Shown: positions 12,758 to 25,055 of the stretch, piece by piece
Position numbering within the stretch: position 1 is the first letter of the stretch
Layout of the letters: each line of letters begins with the position of its first letter
Assembly (NCBI GenBank): GCA_037013685.1
Contig: CM072884.1
Location: 4,278,001 to 4,342,000, forward strand
Origin: Acridotheres tristis
Lineage: Eukaryota > Chordata > Aves > Passeriformes > Sturnidae
Length of the DNA stretch: 64,000 bases
Reading direction: 5' to 3'
Notes under the pieces: generated by a model
What the model was told of the DNA's origin: nothing
The model's input: only the letters and a program-made list of their open reading frames with translations
Database searches by the model: none
Position numbers and translations under genes: made by a program

Positions 12758-13900
12758 CTGCATCAAAACACAAAGAAAGATTAAACAACACAGCAAAAAA
12801 TCCCCAAATCTGTTCATACCTTTTTGTTCAAGTACAGAACAGCAGAAATTTGCTATGTACTTTACCCTAATTCAGCTTTTAACATAAAAAAAGAACAACC
12901 ACAACCAGAACACAATACTGAATCTTACAGATAAATATTTCAAAATTTTCTATGACATTATTCCCATATGTGAAAACATGGTATTAAGGGAATAAAAGAC
13001 AGCATGCTGGAGGGCAATGATATGTAGGAACTTAATTTTCAATACAATGAAAGTCACAGAAGAAAAAATAGGAGGGGGGAAGAAGGAACAATGATTACAC
13101 CAACATTCAAAAACATTAAGTCTGACCATCATGGCCTATATTATTCTTGTGTTTGTTCCCCCTGCCCCACCCCAACAAAAGAAAGGAAATTCAGTCATTA
13201 TAATTAAATGGATGCCATTTTCCTAATACTGCATTTCTATTTTACTGCAATGTCACTGACACTAAGTCATCTTATATTTCCTATATATTCATGCAAAACC
13301 ATACAAGTATAAATTAATTCCTCTTTCTCCCTCTGGATGAATGTATTGAAAAGTCTCTTCCTGGTTTCAAAGCCTGTCAGCTGAATACAGTACAATGCAG
13401 AGGGCCTCTCCAGATGGCAGACAGAGAATATAGTTTCCTTATATAGGAATCTATACAGATGTTCTCTGTACAGCATCAGCTTTCCAGCTTATTACCTCCT
13501 CATTCCTTGCCACCGACCCCAGAGTGCCACATTATCACAAACCAAAATTACAAAAAGAATCTCAAGACAGAACAGCTCATAAAATGAAGTGTAAGCAAAT
13601 CCTTGAGCACACTCTTCCATTCCCATAATGAGCTAAAAGCAAGTTCAATGAGCTTTAAATGAACCCTTTACTCCAGGATATTCTCTTGCTAGGTGCTTAA
13701 AAGGTTACCTCTGTCGTACTTTCATCAAAGCAGTGATTTCCAAAATACCAATAGGCTGAAGAAGAATACAGGAGGAGCATTAACTGTGCTGCATCTTTCC
13801 CCCACACAGTTCCAAGAATGCCCAGACACCTCAGTGCTGGGCAGTCCATGAAAGCTGGAAATTAAAAAATGGACTATTGCCAAGTACCTGCTACTACCAG

Positions 13901-14360
13901 TGCACAGGAAAGACAGGGACCTGTTGGAGTGAGTTCAGAGGCCACCAAGATGCTCAGAGGGCTGCAGCACCTCAGCCATGGGGAAAGGCTGAGAGAGTTG
14001 GGGTTGTAGAGCCTGGAGAAGGCTCCATGAAAGCTTTACAGCAGCTTCCCAGTACCTAAAGAAGCTGCAAGAGAGCTACAGAGGGAATTATCAGAAGGGC
14101 ATGTAGTGACAGGGGAGAATGGCTTTAAACTGAAAGAGGGCAAGTTTGGACTGGATATTAGAAGGTGAGGGTGGTGAGGCACTGGAACAGGGTGCCCAGA
14201 TGGATGCCCCATCCTGAAAGTTTTTAAGGTCAGTGTGGATGGGGTTCTGAGCAACCTAATCTAAAGCAAGGTGTCCCTACCCATGACAGGGGGGTTGGAG
14301 GATTGAAACTGGATAATCTTTAAGGTCCCTTCCAAACCAAATCATTCTATGATTCTGTGA
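13901..14360 (+). mobile_element. CR1 LINE 3'-end fragment (longest in window)
   Basis: This is a clear CR1 3' untranslated segment. It contains AAAGACAGGGACCTGTTGGAGT, a block with GGGAAAGGCTGAGAGAGTTGGG, TGGACTGGATATTAGAAGG, GGCACTGGAACAGGGTGCCC, then TTTAAGGTCCCTTCCAAACC, and the tail ATTCTATGATTCTGTGA. It is 5'-truncated, with no reverse-transcriptase portion, and plus-oriented (antisense to the host gene). It is of a different CR1 subfamily type from the copies at 6.4 and 41.8 kb. Confidence 0.92.
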
Positions 14361-16745
14361 TCGATATTTTTAAAACTAATATAATTTTCCACACAAATGA
14401 CTGTAGCAGTCGAACCCAATAGAGCCTTGAAAATCCAGAGGACTGTAACAACCACAAAACTTCCCCTGACAAGTTAACACAACCTCTCCAGAGCCTCAAC
14501 TCTTCTCAGAATGTTCCTGTGCCTATTCTTAAAGCTTTCAAATGCTTAGCCATGTGTAAAAGAGATCTGGACTATCAATGTTACCCCTGGTATAAAGGCA
14601 GACGTGTTCAACTGCTTTTTGAAAGAGTGAGGGAACGAGGAGAAACTTTGTGCTGTTGGCCCACACTTCAGCAAGTTTTGCCCTGTTTTTCACAACCTCT
14701 GCTTAGCACATTCAAGCTACAGATTCACAGTCTTGAAAACCAGAGCTCTGCTAAGGTTGCAGGTACAGAACCTATTGCTTCCAGGCTCCTTATTTTGTCA
14801 TTTTCCACATTTGGACAGCATGATTCACATTCTAGAAACAGAACACAGGTTCCACCGACAAGAGCAGATATTTCTGTATAGACGTGGCCCTCTCTGCTTA
14901 TATATCCATGTTTCTATCTAGACATTGTATATATCTTAAACTGAGTTTATTGTTGTGGCAACAGCACACTTGTTTAGAGTGATTACAGGCAACACGCATT
15001 TGATAAGCAGCATTAATTCATTCCTTTACACACAGATGGCTACTGAAATGTCACTTTAGAGAGCACCAAGTGGGAATCCTTTGATTTGGACTTAAATATG
15101 AAGAGTCCTCACCCAACAGGAAAACGAGTGAAGAGTTTCTACAAGTCAAATACATTTGGTTGTGGAAACCAGGCAAACTCATGAGGCTACCGGATACAGG
15201 ATGTAATTTTTAAGCCCAGAGCAGAAGAATAGCTTGAACTCAAGATGCAACTGACTGCAAAAGGGAAGAGCACAGGTTGAGAAGGTTGTCTCTCGGAAAT
15301 ATGGAATCCACTTGCTGAACCACTTCAGAAAATTCATACTAGAAAAACAACAGAAGGTCTCCTGTTGCTAGCTTGTTGCAGGAATTGAAGTATTAGAGCC
15401 AAGGTACAGGATACTAATGATAGAACAAGCAGAGCAAACCTACCCAGAGGAGGAACACAGGTGTCCTGTGCACAGAACTCAAGCAGGGTAGACACTGTTC
15501 TACCCTAGGAGGAAGCTCACACAAGAAGCCTTCCTACACGATGAGGAAGTTTGCTCAGTCACACAAAGTTATCACTGTACAGACTCTTTCCAAAAAGCAA
15601 GCCAGGACACGTTTTTCTGTCAGGCTATGCTGCAAAACAAATCCTTCTAGAATAGGTTTTTTAGTACTAGACATGCACAAAGTTTACTTAACTACCAAAA
15701 GCTTGTCTGAATTAAGAATATTTTATTGTAAAGATCCATCCTTAACAAAGACCCCAAACATTGCTATTGAAAAAAGCAGCAAGTTGGAAGAAGGATAAAC
15801 ATCTTTCTGGTAGTGCTCAGGTTCAAGTGAAGGATAGCATCCATTATTGCAGCAGCTGACTATTTCTTGTTCAGTCTGTGGGCCTTCTGCATGTAAAGCA
15901 TCAAGAACAATGCCGCTATTTCCATTGCAAATGGTATGACATCCATCTGAAGCACAAAACTGCTACCAGCAAAACACGCTCATATCCGCGGGATACCCAA
16001 CCTACCGCTTCATTCGATGTGGAATAAAAAGGCTACTTGGTTTATACGTGCTCCTTCAATTTCTGCTTCAAACTTAAAAGAATAAACAAATGAAGTGGGC
16101 TTAAAAACCCCAAACCCTTATGCCTTCACCTTTTTTCTTCCTTTAGATCTTCTTTGGGTTTTAAATAAAGGCCCTGGGCTACAACTTCTGCCAACATTAT
16201 CTAAAAACAAACTCCCCAGAAGGAAGGATCGAAAGCAGCAGGTGCATGATTGAAATCAAACTCTCAGGAGTGAATACATTCCACACTGCTACTCTGCTAG
16301 CAGGGCTGAGGTGTTGCCAGGCAGTGCTGTGCCAGCCTTTCACACACCCTCAGGAACATTTCCAAAGGCATTCAGGAGAAAGAAGCAGTGGACACAGGAC
16401 CAACCTGAAGCATTATGAGGACTGTACACAGCTGGCAAAGCAAAGAAAATCTTAATGCGGTATATACCATTAACTGTTTCCTTTCACTCATTAAAGTAGA
16501 ACTGCCTAATACTCCATTTGCACCAGCAAAAATTATTCATTTATGTGCATGGAAAAAATAAAGTTTGTGAGTGAAAACATGACAAGAATTATTCAGAAAT
16601 TAATTTTCAAAAATCACATCATATTCAGAAACAAACATACTCAAACGTCTGCTTTAAAATTTACCATCCAAAAAGATATTATTTTACTTAGAGATGTAAG
16701 TTCTTATAAGATGAACTTATATGATGGAATGAAAAGAATAATAAA

Positions 16746-16769
16746 ATATATATGTATATACATATATAT
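16746..16769. repeat. Perfect 24-bp TA-rich palindrome
   Basis: Eight bases of alternating A and T, then GTATATAC, then eight more alternating A/T bases make a perfect 24-bp palindrome within a TA microsatellite. It is likely slippage-derived. Confidence 0.8.
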
Positions 16770-17470
16770 ACATTGAGCTTCAGGGGGAAAAGCCTTGAAA
16801 ATAAATAAAACCTATTGTAAAATTGAGATGATCCATTACTATAAATAACTTTAAAAGACACGAAGAAGGAATTATGGCATGTCTGTTCTGCAGTCCTGAT
16901 GGAATCTCAGCGCAGGAAATGTATTATCCCAGTAACCTTAAACACAGCTTGCAACGGTATCAATGGCAACCACTGTGCACTCCCCCTTATTTTCTATTAC
17001 ACACGAAGAACCTTGCTATATTAAAAATACACAGACATAACATACATTCTGTTGTGGAATGGCTCAATACAGTTACTAAATTCCTTCAACACTTAGGCTC
17101 CCTCTCGTTCATTTTAATGCTTTAAAATTCGTAACACACAGATATGCAAGTCAAGCCCAGTGTTTGTGGAAAGGCAAATGCTTCTCAGACTGAAATCCTA
17201 AAAGCAAAAGGTCTGTATTAATATCACCCAAGTCTGTGCAGAGGAAACGAATTCTCCTGGAGCGAGGGAAAAGAGCAAAACAAACAAACAAACCAAAGCA
17301 TGTATTTCCCTGGTACAGATCGAGCTATCCATCTAGCAGGCAGCTCCTTGCTGCCGATTCACTGGTGAGCTTCAGCCCCAAAAATACCTTCTGCATATGT
17401 GATTAAGCCACTATGCATAGTCAATCTCCCAGCCTCGGTGTCTGTAAGAAAGAGCTGAGCTGGTACCCAC

Positions 17471-17498
17471 CTAGAACGTAGTCGCTGCAGTCCAGCAT
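17471..17498 (-). CDS. POU2F1: POU2F1 first coding exon 1L (Oct-1L N-terminus)
   Basis: The ATG at 17498-17496 opens MLDCSDYVL plus one G, which joins AC of exon 2 to make DSRMNN. This is the N-terminus of the Oct-1L isoform, described in mammals as coming from a tissue-restricted (lymphoid) promoter distinct from the ubiquitous 1U promoter. The start has a purine (G) at -3. The donor is CTAG|GTGGGTACC, weaker than those of the other exons. The reading frame does not close upstream: it stays open for 30 more codons to another ATG at 17588-17586 (reported separately). The true 5' boundary of the exon is therefore uncertain, and transcription probably starts somewhere in 17.6-17.95 kb. Confidence 0.93.
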
Positions 17499-17588
17499 TG
17501 CTGTGGTATCCTCTACAGGTTCAGATAGTCCAAGGAACGGGAGAACGGCAATTTCTATCAAATCTACACTACTGCTCTGACTGAACAT
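17499..17588 (-). other. POU2F1: In-frame open extension upstream of the Oct-1L start
   Basis: The minus-strand frame continues open through 30 codons above MLDCSDYVL. It contains VDLIEIAVLPFLGL and SEPVEDTTA and starts with ATG at 17588-17586, which has T at -3 (poor context). Just upstream is a pyrimidine-rich run (minus strand, about 17615-17589), then TTCAG, which would serve as a 3' splice site. The segment is either 5' UTR, an N-terminal extension, or part of an internal coding exon. The peptide looks protein-like, but I do not recall it from any database. Confidence 0.45.
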
Positions 17589-17828
17589 GAAAGGGAGTGG
17601 GGAGGTGGGGGGAGAAATACAACTTCAGTTACACCATAGCAATCTTCAACTGAACAGGGAAACTTCAGTTGCTGTGTGGAGTTTTAGTCTCTACTACTAG
17701 CTGTGTCTGACATTGTCAAGGCGACTGAAGCGTGAAAAGTTCCCCTTTTTGTAATAAAATAGAAACAAAGATTGCAGCTGGCAGTTTCCATAATGAAGCT
17801 TAATCAGTATGCGCCTGATTAGGGCCTT

Positions 17829-17836
17829 ATGCAAAT
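17829..17836 (+). promoter_or_regulatory. Octamer motif ATGCAAAT
   Basis: This is a perfect octamer, the cognate site of the Oct-1/Oct-2 POU domain, about 330 bases upstream of the Oct-1L ATG. Binding is inferred from the motif. Confidence 0.6.
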
Positions 17837-17951
17837 CTCCTCTCGTTAGCACAGCAGCCAGCACTTTGAAGTCCATGAACAATTCATTTGCAGAGTACAC
17901 TGAAAGCGCTCCCTGCATAATTTAAATCACGGTATAAATATTTATCAGCTC

Positions 17952-17959
17952 ATTTGCAT
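17952..17959 (-). promoter_or_regulatory. Octamer motif ATTTGCAT (inverted)
   Basis: This is a second perfect octamer, in inverted orientation and 123 bases from the first, followed by ATTAATTGG. The pair flanks the TATA-like block. Confidence 0.6.
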
Positions 17960-19954
17960 ATTAATTGGCAGTGCATGAAGGGAAAAATTATCTCCCGAGT
18001 GCCAGCATAATAATTAGGGAACAAAATGAATTTTCTTCCAATAGCTTGGCTTCTCAGCCCTAACTCAAGCACAGTACCACAGGGGATCAGGGAGGGGAAG
18101 AGACAGAGTTCTGTTCAAATGCCACTGAAATGACACGTACAAATTAGAAACAACTCTACAGACTTAAGCACCTTTAATCTTATTCCTGCTGGCAACAATA
18201 ACATCAGTAATAAAGGGGATTTGGAAAAAGCTTTCTACACAATCCAAATAATCCCACGAAAACAATTAGCAAGGTAGAAGCTGAACACAAAGCTGTCAAA
18301 CCGGTGCTTGCACATCTGCGTGGAGTTTTCCACGTCCAAACACGCACTGTCTCAGCAAGGTCCCGGGAAGGGAAGAGAGTCCTACCAGGGCAAGGAAGTG
18401 GCACGATTCCCTTTAAACAGCTGAAGAGCTTGGTGATTCATTATCGGGTAATCCCTTTGCCACGGCCAACTTAACAGCAGCGGATGTGTCAAGTATTGTG
18501 TAACATTTGACACCCATTAATCTATCCCCAGTGAAATCAAAATAGATTTAGTCTTTTGCTTTCCAATGACTTCCAAAAAAAAAAAAACCACCAAAAATCT
18601 AATACTAATCCCCTCAAGCACGTACACAATATGGCTAAAGAAAGCTTATTGCAGAGTTATGGTTTTTGAAAGAGGCACGTCACACCCACGTTGCATCTTT
18701 GAAGCATTCAGTGATAAAAAGAATGTGCTTGCTGCTGTGACCACAAAGTATGCTGGAGCACTGGAGAACTGAGAAGAGGCTTTGGTCTATGGAGAAATCA
18801 ATCTTCTTTTCCAAAAGTGGTCCACAGAAGTAAGTGGGCTAACTATGAGGCTCTATTAAACCATCTCAAATAGTTTGTTTGCTACTCAAACACTTGTGTC
18901 CTAAACAGCAAGAACATTTATATAAAAATTCAAGCATGATGTGGACATCACAAAATGTATTACTCCATACTCTGATCAGGCAAAGGTAATATGATGATGC
19001 AGATGATTACAGGGTTGAGCCACCCACTTCCAGGTGCTAATGTGAATTTAAAGAGTAAGTTGTTTTTCTCTTTTTTTTTCTTTAAAAATACCCTAGCTGT
19101 ACTTTTTTTCTCCTCATTTCTGAAGTGAATTCAAGCACCACCTCTCCAAACAAGAGTGAGTGAGAGAAAAGGGACTTCTCAATCATCCAGTACTGACTGG
19201 AATTTATTTCCACGCTTGACCTCTTCTTCTGTTCAGGTTCATATCTCTACTTAACACAAGATGTTCCCAGCTATATATTTAACATGAGTGATCTACACTT
19301 GAAAAATATTGCAAGAAGAGAGGGAGAAGGTGCTCCCTACTACAAGGAAACAACTGCATGTGCTGAATAGGTTTCCCTAGCACCTGTTTCCAACTTGGTT
19401 TTCTACTCATTGACGTGTCCCACTGAGACCTCTTGAGGCACATCTTCATGGTTCGCAGACCTTCAGCAAACTTCACTCCTGCATTCCTCCTTTTGGAGTG
19501 CGCCGGGAGATAACCTGTTTGCTTTATGGGAAGAGCCTGGACACCGATGGTGTAACAAACCAAGCACTTGACAAAGCAAGTGGCAGCAGCAAGCAGGCCA
19601 GCAGGGCTGTCCTCCAAGCAGAGCGTGTTGGGCTGGTGGCACACAGGTGCAGCCTCAATAGCGCAGGAAGTGGCCGTTAAATGGGGCACGAGTGTGGCCG
19701 TGGCTGATCTGCCTCACCAACATCAACCCCACCACAAACCTTCACTGCAGCTCTAACGTCCACTAACAGCATCATTGAAATTAAAAATTATGGGCTGACC
19801 TGTCAAACTAACAACTGGCCGAACAAAGGAAGACAACAAGTAAACAAAAAAACCACCCCAAATCAAACAGCCAACCAAAACTCCAAACCAAATGGTTCTT
19901 TCAGTGGCCGTTTCATTCTTTGACAATTTTATTATCTTACCTTTTATCTAAGCT

Positions 19955-20105
19955 CACAGAATCATAGAATGGTTTGGGTTGGAAGGGATCTTAATGATCA
20001 CACAGCTCCAAACCTCTGCCCTGGGCAGGGACACCTTCCACTACACCAGGTTCTCAAAGCCCCATCTAGATAAGCCACGAACACTTCCAGGGATGGGGCA
20101 TCCAC
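19955..20105 (-). mobile_element. CR1 LINE 3'-end fragment, minus orientation
   Basis: Read on the plus strand, it starts with the reversed tail CAGAATCATAGAATGG, then TTTGGGTTGGAAGGGATCTT, CTGCCCTGGGCAGGGACACC, TTCCACTACACCAGG and CCAGGGATGGGGCATCCAC. This is a standard CR1 3' end in reverse complement, 5'-truncated at about 150 bases. It lies in the same orientation as POU2F1 transcription. Confidence 0.9.
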
Positions 20106-23100
20106 TTTTTGTTTTGCTCTGGGCTTTTTTGTCTTTATTTGTCTAAATTTACCATTGACAGTGTTTTACTCTGCTGTAGTAAAGAAGGAAAATGTCTGGG
20201 GAGGAGCACTCCCTATCACTCTGTTCCAAAAACAGTGGTGGAATACATTAGTTTAATGTTCTCTTTAGGTTCTGCCACAACAGTGACATTTCTTTTCTTT
20301 ACTTATTTATTTATTTTCTTTTACTTATTAAAAGTTACTTAACACCCTGAAACAAGGACATACTTCTGGTACTCACGTTGAAGCAAAACAGCACTCTAGG
20401 CATTGCTCACAGTTGCATTTTTTCCACCAAAGGCATCTCTCAGAAGAGAAAATGTTGCACCTTGTGGTAAGTAAAAACCTCTCCACATCCAATGAAACTA
20501 CAGATACCTCAAAAAATGTGTCTCTCCTCTTCAGCCAACTCTACAGTTTTTACATTAATGATTTTCCCCACATAATCCTATTCAAACTCTTCCTTAAAAC
20601 CTAAGGAACTAACAGAGAGCCAGGTATGACAAAGGCGGATTTTCTTCAGCCAAACACTTAGGAACCTGAAGATAACATTTCAGGAGACTTTCTACCCCAT
20701 TCACTTATTTTTGTCACTTTCTATGTATTTTCCACACCATACCATTTCAAATGAATGTCCTCCTTTTGCAGTCTGTCCCACGAATACGTCACTTTCTTTA
20801 TTCAGTTATAATGACAATACCTCATTCCTCAATAACTCCGTTTTTGGAAAGGGAACATCATTTTTACCTGTAGACTACGCAATTTTTTAATTTTTTTTTT
20901 TAATATGGATGTGTTTCCGTATATTACTAAAATGTCACTTACTACATGCCCCCGATGACAGGTAAGAAATTTCTGCCTCCATCCAGCTCAGTGACAAGCA
21001 TGACCTTTGCAAACTTCAGGGCCGCACTTTCTGATGAGATTACCCAATAAGCCAACTCATTATTTCCCTTTTAAACAGTGTACTTGGAGTAAAGTGCAAA
21101 GGAATACATACAAATGGAATACAAAATACAAGGAAAGGAAATACAGTATTAACTGCAACATCAGCATGCTGCCTTCATTAGTGTATCAATGCCTAGGACA
21201 TTTTACCTTGAAGGTACTACACTTTAACTCAAGATATTTCCAAGTCTCCATCCCACAAGCCAAGCCAAACCAAACCTAACAAAAATTTCAACAAACACAA
21301 CTCCAATGTGCTATGTAAAAAATCGTAAAAATCGCATACTTCAACAAAATAAACTGTTACTAAAGTTGGCACAATCCTCTAAGAGTAATTACAGACAGAC
21401 AGCAGCCTGTTCATAGCTAGGGCTGCAAACTAACTCTAATTTTAGCCACCACCTTTGACTGTGGCTAACAGAATTCATTTTATCTAGAAAATTGGTAAGT
21501 TTGCTCTGAAAGCCAAAGAGCAGTTGTCTGGAAAAGTCAAATAAAATTGGCCTGGTTTAGAATTCCAGTCATTAGGCAATTGCTATGAATTGGAATTTTA
21601 GTCTACATCCAATTTTACTTCTCACAAAGTCAAATCATAACTATCCTTTAAGACTTTCAACCAAACAAAATGCCCTTCAAAATTCCTTTGTGTACATTTG
21701 TAAAGGAAATTAAGCATGTGGAGAGGTAAGGAGGAATGATAATTTATCTTATCAGTGCAGGACAGTGGATACTTGTAAGCACCTGATACATTAATATAAA
21801 AAGTTTTGTTTGTGGGTTTGGTTTTGTATGCCTCAACTTATTTTTGTACACAGAAGGTAGCAACTACCGTGGAATAAGTATTTTTTTTCACAGAAAGAAA
21901 ACTGTGCTGATGACAAATTTACAATACCACCACAAGAGGAGGGAAGCAAAAAAGGGGGGCAGTGATACGATGAGAGAAAATAAAATAAATACCTTTATTC
22001 AAAAAATACAGAATTAAAACTTCCACAAGCAAACAGCCTTATTTGAAACTCACACTAATTCTGTCATTCAGGTGCATCATCTGAACACTTTTGCCCTACC
22101 CTTACTGCCTACAAGCCATGGGACATAAAGAAAGCATCCATATTATATTTACATAAAAGTGGGGTCTTTTTCATCCTGTTCAGTGTTTTCTTTTCAATAG
22201 CAAAGGATACAAATTCAGTGCAGTCAAACCTTGTTGTCTAAGTAATGTTATTTTCATAACATTTACTTAGAAATGATGGAATATTTTGAAGAGCAGCAAG
22301 TGTTAGGTCTTTACATCTCCTGAATTAAGCTCCCATGCTCCACTCATTATATTTTCATGACTATATTATAATGGCTTGACACTTTCTCTCTTTTGTGTTG
22401 TTTTGAGTGGTTTTTGTTTATTTACATGCATCATAAGCACTGAGTCCAGAACTTAATTCATAAACCAACCCTAAGTGTCACACCTTTGAAAACCAATTTG
22501 TGTTGTTTAACTACCATGTTCCACCTGCCACAGAGATGTTGCACATTAGCACATTTTATTGTCTTCAGGGCATTCACCTCCTTTCAATTTCACTTGAAGT
22601 TAGCATAGAAAATGAACAAATGCTGATCCCACCCCACTTCAGGTATGGTTCAATACCATTCCATATTCACTGTTCTAGTAAACTTGTATATGAAAAGTAA
22701 TATGCAAACTTAAGCAGGATATTTTTAAAACATACATTAAAATTTCTTAAAATGTGACTATTGTTATAGGAAACACCTGTTTTGAATTTTTGTTCACTTA
22801 TGTGGGTCTCATTCTCCTTTAAAATATTGGTTTTCAAATCTAAAATGCTTCACACTGACAAGTACTGAACACCTTGGGTAGACATATTGTCTAATAGTTA
22901 ACACCTCTTGTATTTTATTACTTTTACAGGATTTGCATGCCTCATATTAATTTTCAAAAAAAGGACTGCAGGATAAAATAAAGTCTGAAAAGAAAACTGA
23001 TGTGAAGTTACATGAACAAAACACAAGGGAGGGCTGGAGAACAAGATCAGTAAAATTTCAACATTTATCCAAATTAGGAAAAAAGGAAGAATTTGAGGAT

Positions 23101-23160
23101 GCAGGTTTATGTTATAGTAGTACTGAGGAAAAAAAAAGGCCACATTACTTCCTCCTCCTC

Positions 23161-23180
23161 CAAACAAACAAACAAACAAA
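23161..23180. repeat. (CAAA)n microsatellite
   Basis: Five perfect CAAA units are followed by degenerate copies. Confidence 0.85.
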
Positions 23181-24687
23181 CCCAAAAACAACCTCATGAA
23201 AAGCTTGCAAGCTTTTATGGATGCTGCATCTTGGGGCAGCTGGAGAACCTGGAGCACCACTGGACACCAGACCCATGAGGAATGGGGTGACCCTAAATTT
23301 CCCCTGGCAGGGAACACCAGCCAATCCTCATGCACCTCCTGGACCTCAAGTGGGGTCATTTGTTCCCACAAATTACATTTATGGGAATGTGTCTTCCCCA
23401 CATGCTACTGAAATTGTGCACATATTTGAATGGGAAAGGTAAATGCAGTTCATACTACCAACATACCAAGCAATGAAGGTGGCATAAATACTGATAGTTT
23501 CAAATTGTTATTGCAATACGCCCTAAAAATACCAAATATTTCAGAAAAATAAATATTATCTAATATGCAAATCACAAAACAATTGACTTGTCTTGACATA
23601 CAAAGAGTACTTATGCCAAGCTCAAATATCGAACAGAAATATTTGTTTTAGCAGCTGTATCAACTATAACACTCTGCAAGCATCACTCACTGTATGTGCA
23701 TTCCAAAAGCATTAATTTTGCCTCCCTGTGTCCACTCACATAACAGGGACAGGCCCTCAAAGCTTACAAATGTTATTTTCAAACTCACCTGTTAATCAAA
23801 ACATAATGCCTTATGCCAACATGCTGTTTCCCCGTTCTCCACTTTGCCAAAGTAGCAATTACTAGTCTAGCTTGATGACCAGGGGCTCTACAAAGAAGAG
23901 ACTAATTCAGTGTACGACTTAACCACACAGCACTGCTCAAATCCCAGAGCCTCCACACCACTTGCCATTAACTACACTACAGGTCACTCTCAAAACACAT
24001 AAATCAAAGTCATGGATTTCAGCTTACAATGAGTCCTACTGGAGCCAACTTGATTCATCAATATCAACAGCCCTGATAGTATTTAGCTCTAGTTAGCTAA
24101 TTAGTGTGTTTGACAAACAAATTAATAGCAAAAAGCACATGCAAAATCTCTGCATTTCACTGTATGAATTTAAGTTGCACGGCTGTTGTGCCCACGCTTT
24201 GCAGGAACTGCTTTTGCTCTCTCTTCCTTAATAACTATCTTAAATCCGAGGAAGGATATTGCTTTAATGCCCTCAGCACACTGATCCAGACACTATTAAC
24301 ACCTGTAGGAACCAGAAGACATGTCATGAGAATGCTTCTTTCTGAAGCTTAAATTATTTGATCTCAAAAGAGGAAAAGGCCAAATTCCAGACAAGCTGCT
24401 TTGTATGTTACAAATTGAACAAAAAATTGCCAGATGCAAGATCTGAAGAAAGAAACAGAGTTATTCACACTGCAGACACTGATTCCATCCATCAGCACAC
24501 ATATCCAAGTATGTATCATTTTGGCTACTCACAGCTAACATAAGACTATATTTGCTATCAGCCAGAAAAAAAAAAAACAAACTAATATGCAGTGCTTGGG
24601 CACCTGGGTCTTTAATTTACAATAATTTAAGAACAGCAGAAAGTGAAAACCACAGCATAACTACACAGATTAAGTACGACCTACATG

Positions 24688-24793
24688 AGCTTTTCCAGGA
24701 GATGGTCACAAGCTCGGTTTTGCCCATTTTAGCACCTATGCTGTGCTAAAGCAGAAAAGGCACTGATCAGCTTTTCCAGGAAATAACCACAAG
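24688..24793. repeat. Imperfect 25-bp direct repeat flanking a small hairpin
   Basis: AGCTTTTCCAGGA followed by a related 12-base tail ending CACAAG occurs at 24688-24712 and again at 24769-24793, with four mismatches in 25. Between them, TTTAGCAC (24728-24735) and GTGCTAAA (24743-24750) form an 8-bp stem with a 7-base loop. No transposon is recognised. Confidence 0.6.
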
Positions 24794-25039
24794 AAGGGGT
24801 TTACTAGAAGCAATGTTTAAGGGCAGGCAGCAGGGCTGACACCTGTGGCTGTGTTTGCAGAGGATTTGCTGGGAAGACATGCACACTTCTATCTGCAGGC
24901 CCATGGACACACCACTGAAGACAGGAACGTCTTATTTATTTCTCCAGCAAATCAGAGAAGAGGTAAAACTTTTCTACACTGCCTCACTTTTTGTAACTTA
25001 TTTTGATTGGAACTGTTAGCTTGACAGGAAATCCTCCAG

Positions 25040-25055
25040 AAAAAAAAAAAAAAAA
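25040..25055. repeat. Poly(A) run, 16 bases
   Basis: This is an uninterrupted A run in non-coding sequence, with no retrotransposed body recognised upstream. Confidence 0.85.

Larger units (their letters stand above)
12758..17470 (-). other. POU2F1: POU2F1 intron between exon 1L and exon 2
   Basis: This 4.7-kb intron has donor GTGGGTACC next to exon 1L. It contains a roughly 460-base CR1 fragment (13901-14360) and a perfect 24-bp TA-rich palindrome (16746-16769). No further coding exon is recognisable, and the intermediate exons reported for some Oct-1 isoforms could not be identified. Confidence 0.88.
17590..18060 (-). promoter_or_regulatory. POU2F1: Probable Oct-1L promoter region with octamer sites
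   Basis: This is the region directly upstream of exon 1L. It contains two perfect octamers in opposite orientations (17829-17836 and 17952-17959), a further ATTTGCAG near-octamer at about 17886, and a symmetrical TATAAATATTTAT block (about 17932-17944) that reads as a TATA-like element on the minus strand. Homeodomain-type AT cores (ATTAATTGG, ATAATTAGG) follow up to about 18020. Motif density and low repeat content suggest a conserved promoter or enhancer. The exact start site cannot be read from the sequence. Confidence 0.6.

Noticed and set aside
22898..23401. 167-codon minus-strand frame
   Set aside because: It includes the complement of a CAAA microsatellite (phenylalanine/valine/cysteine runs) and shows no recognisable domain.
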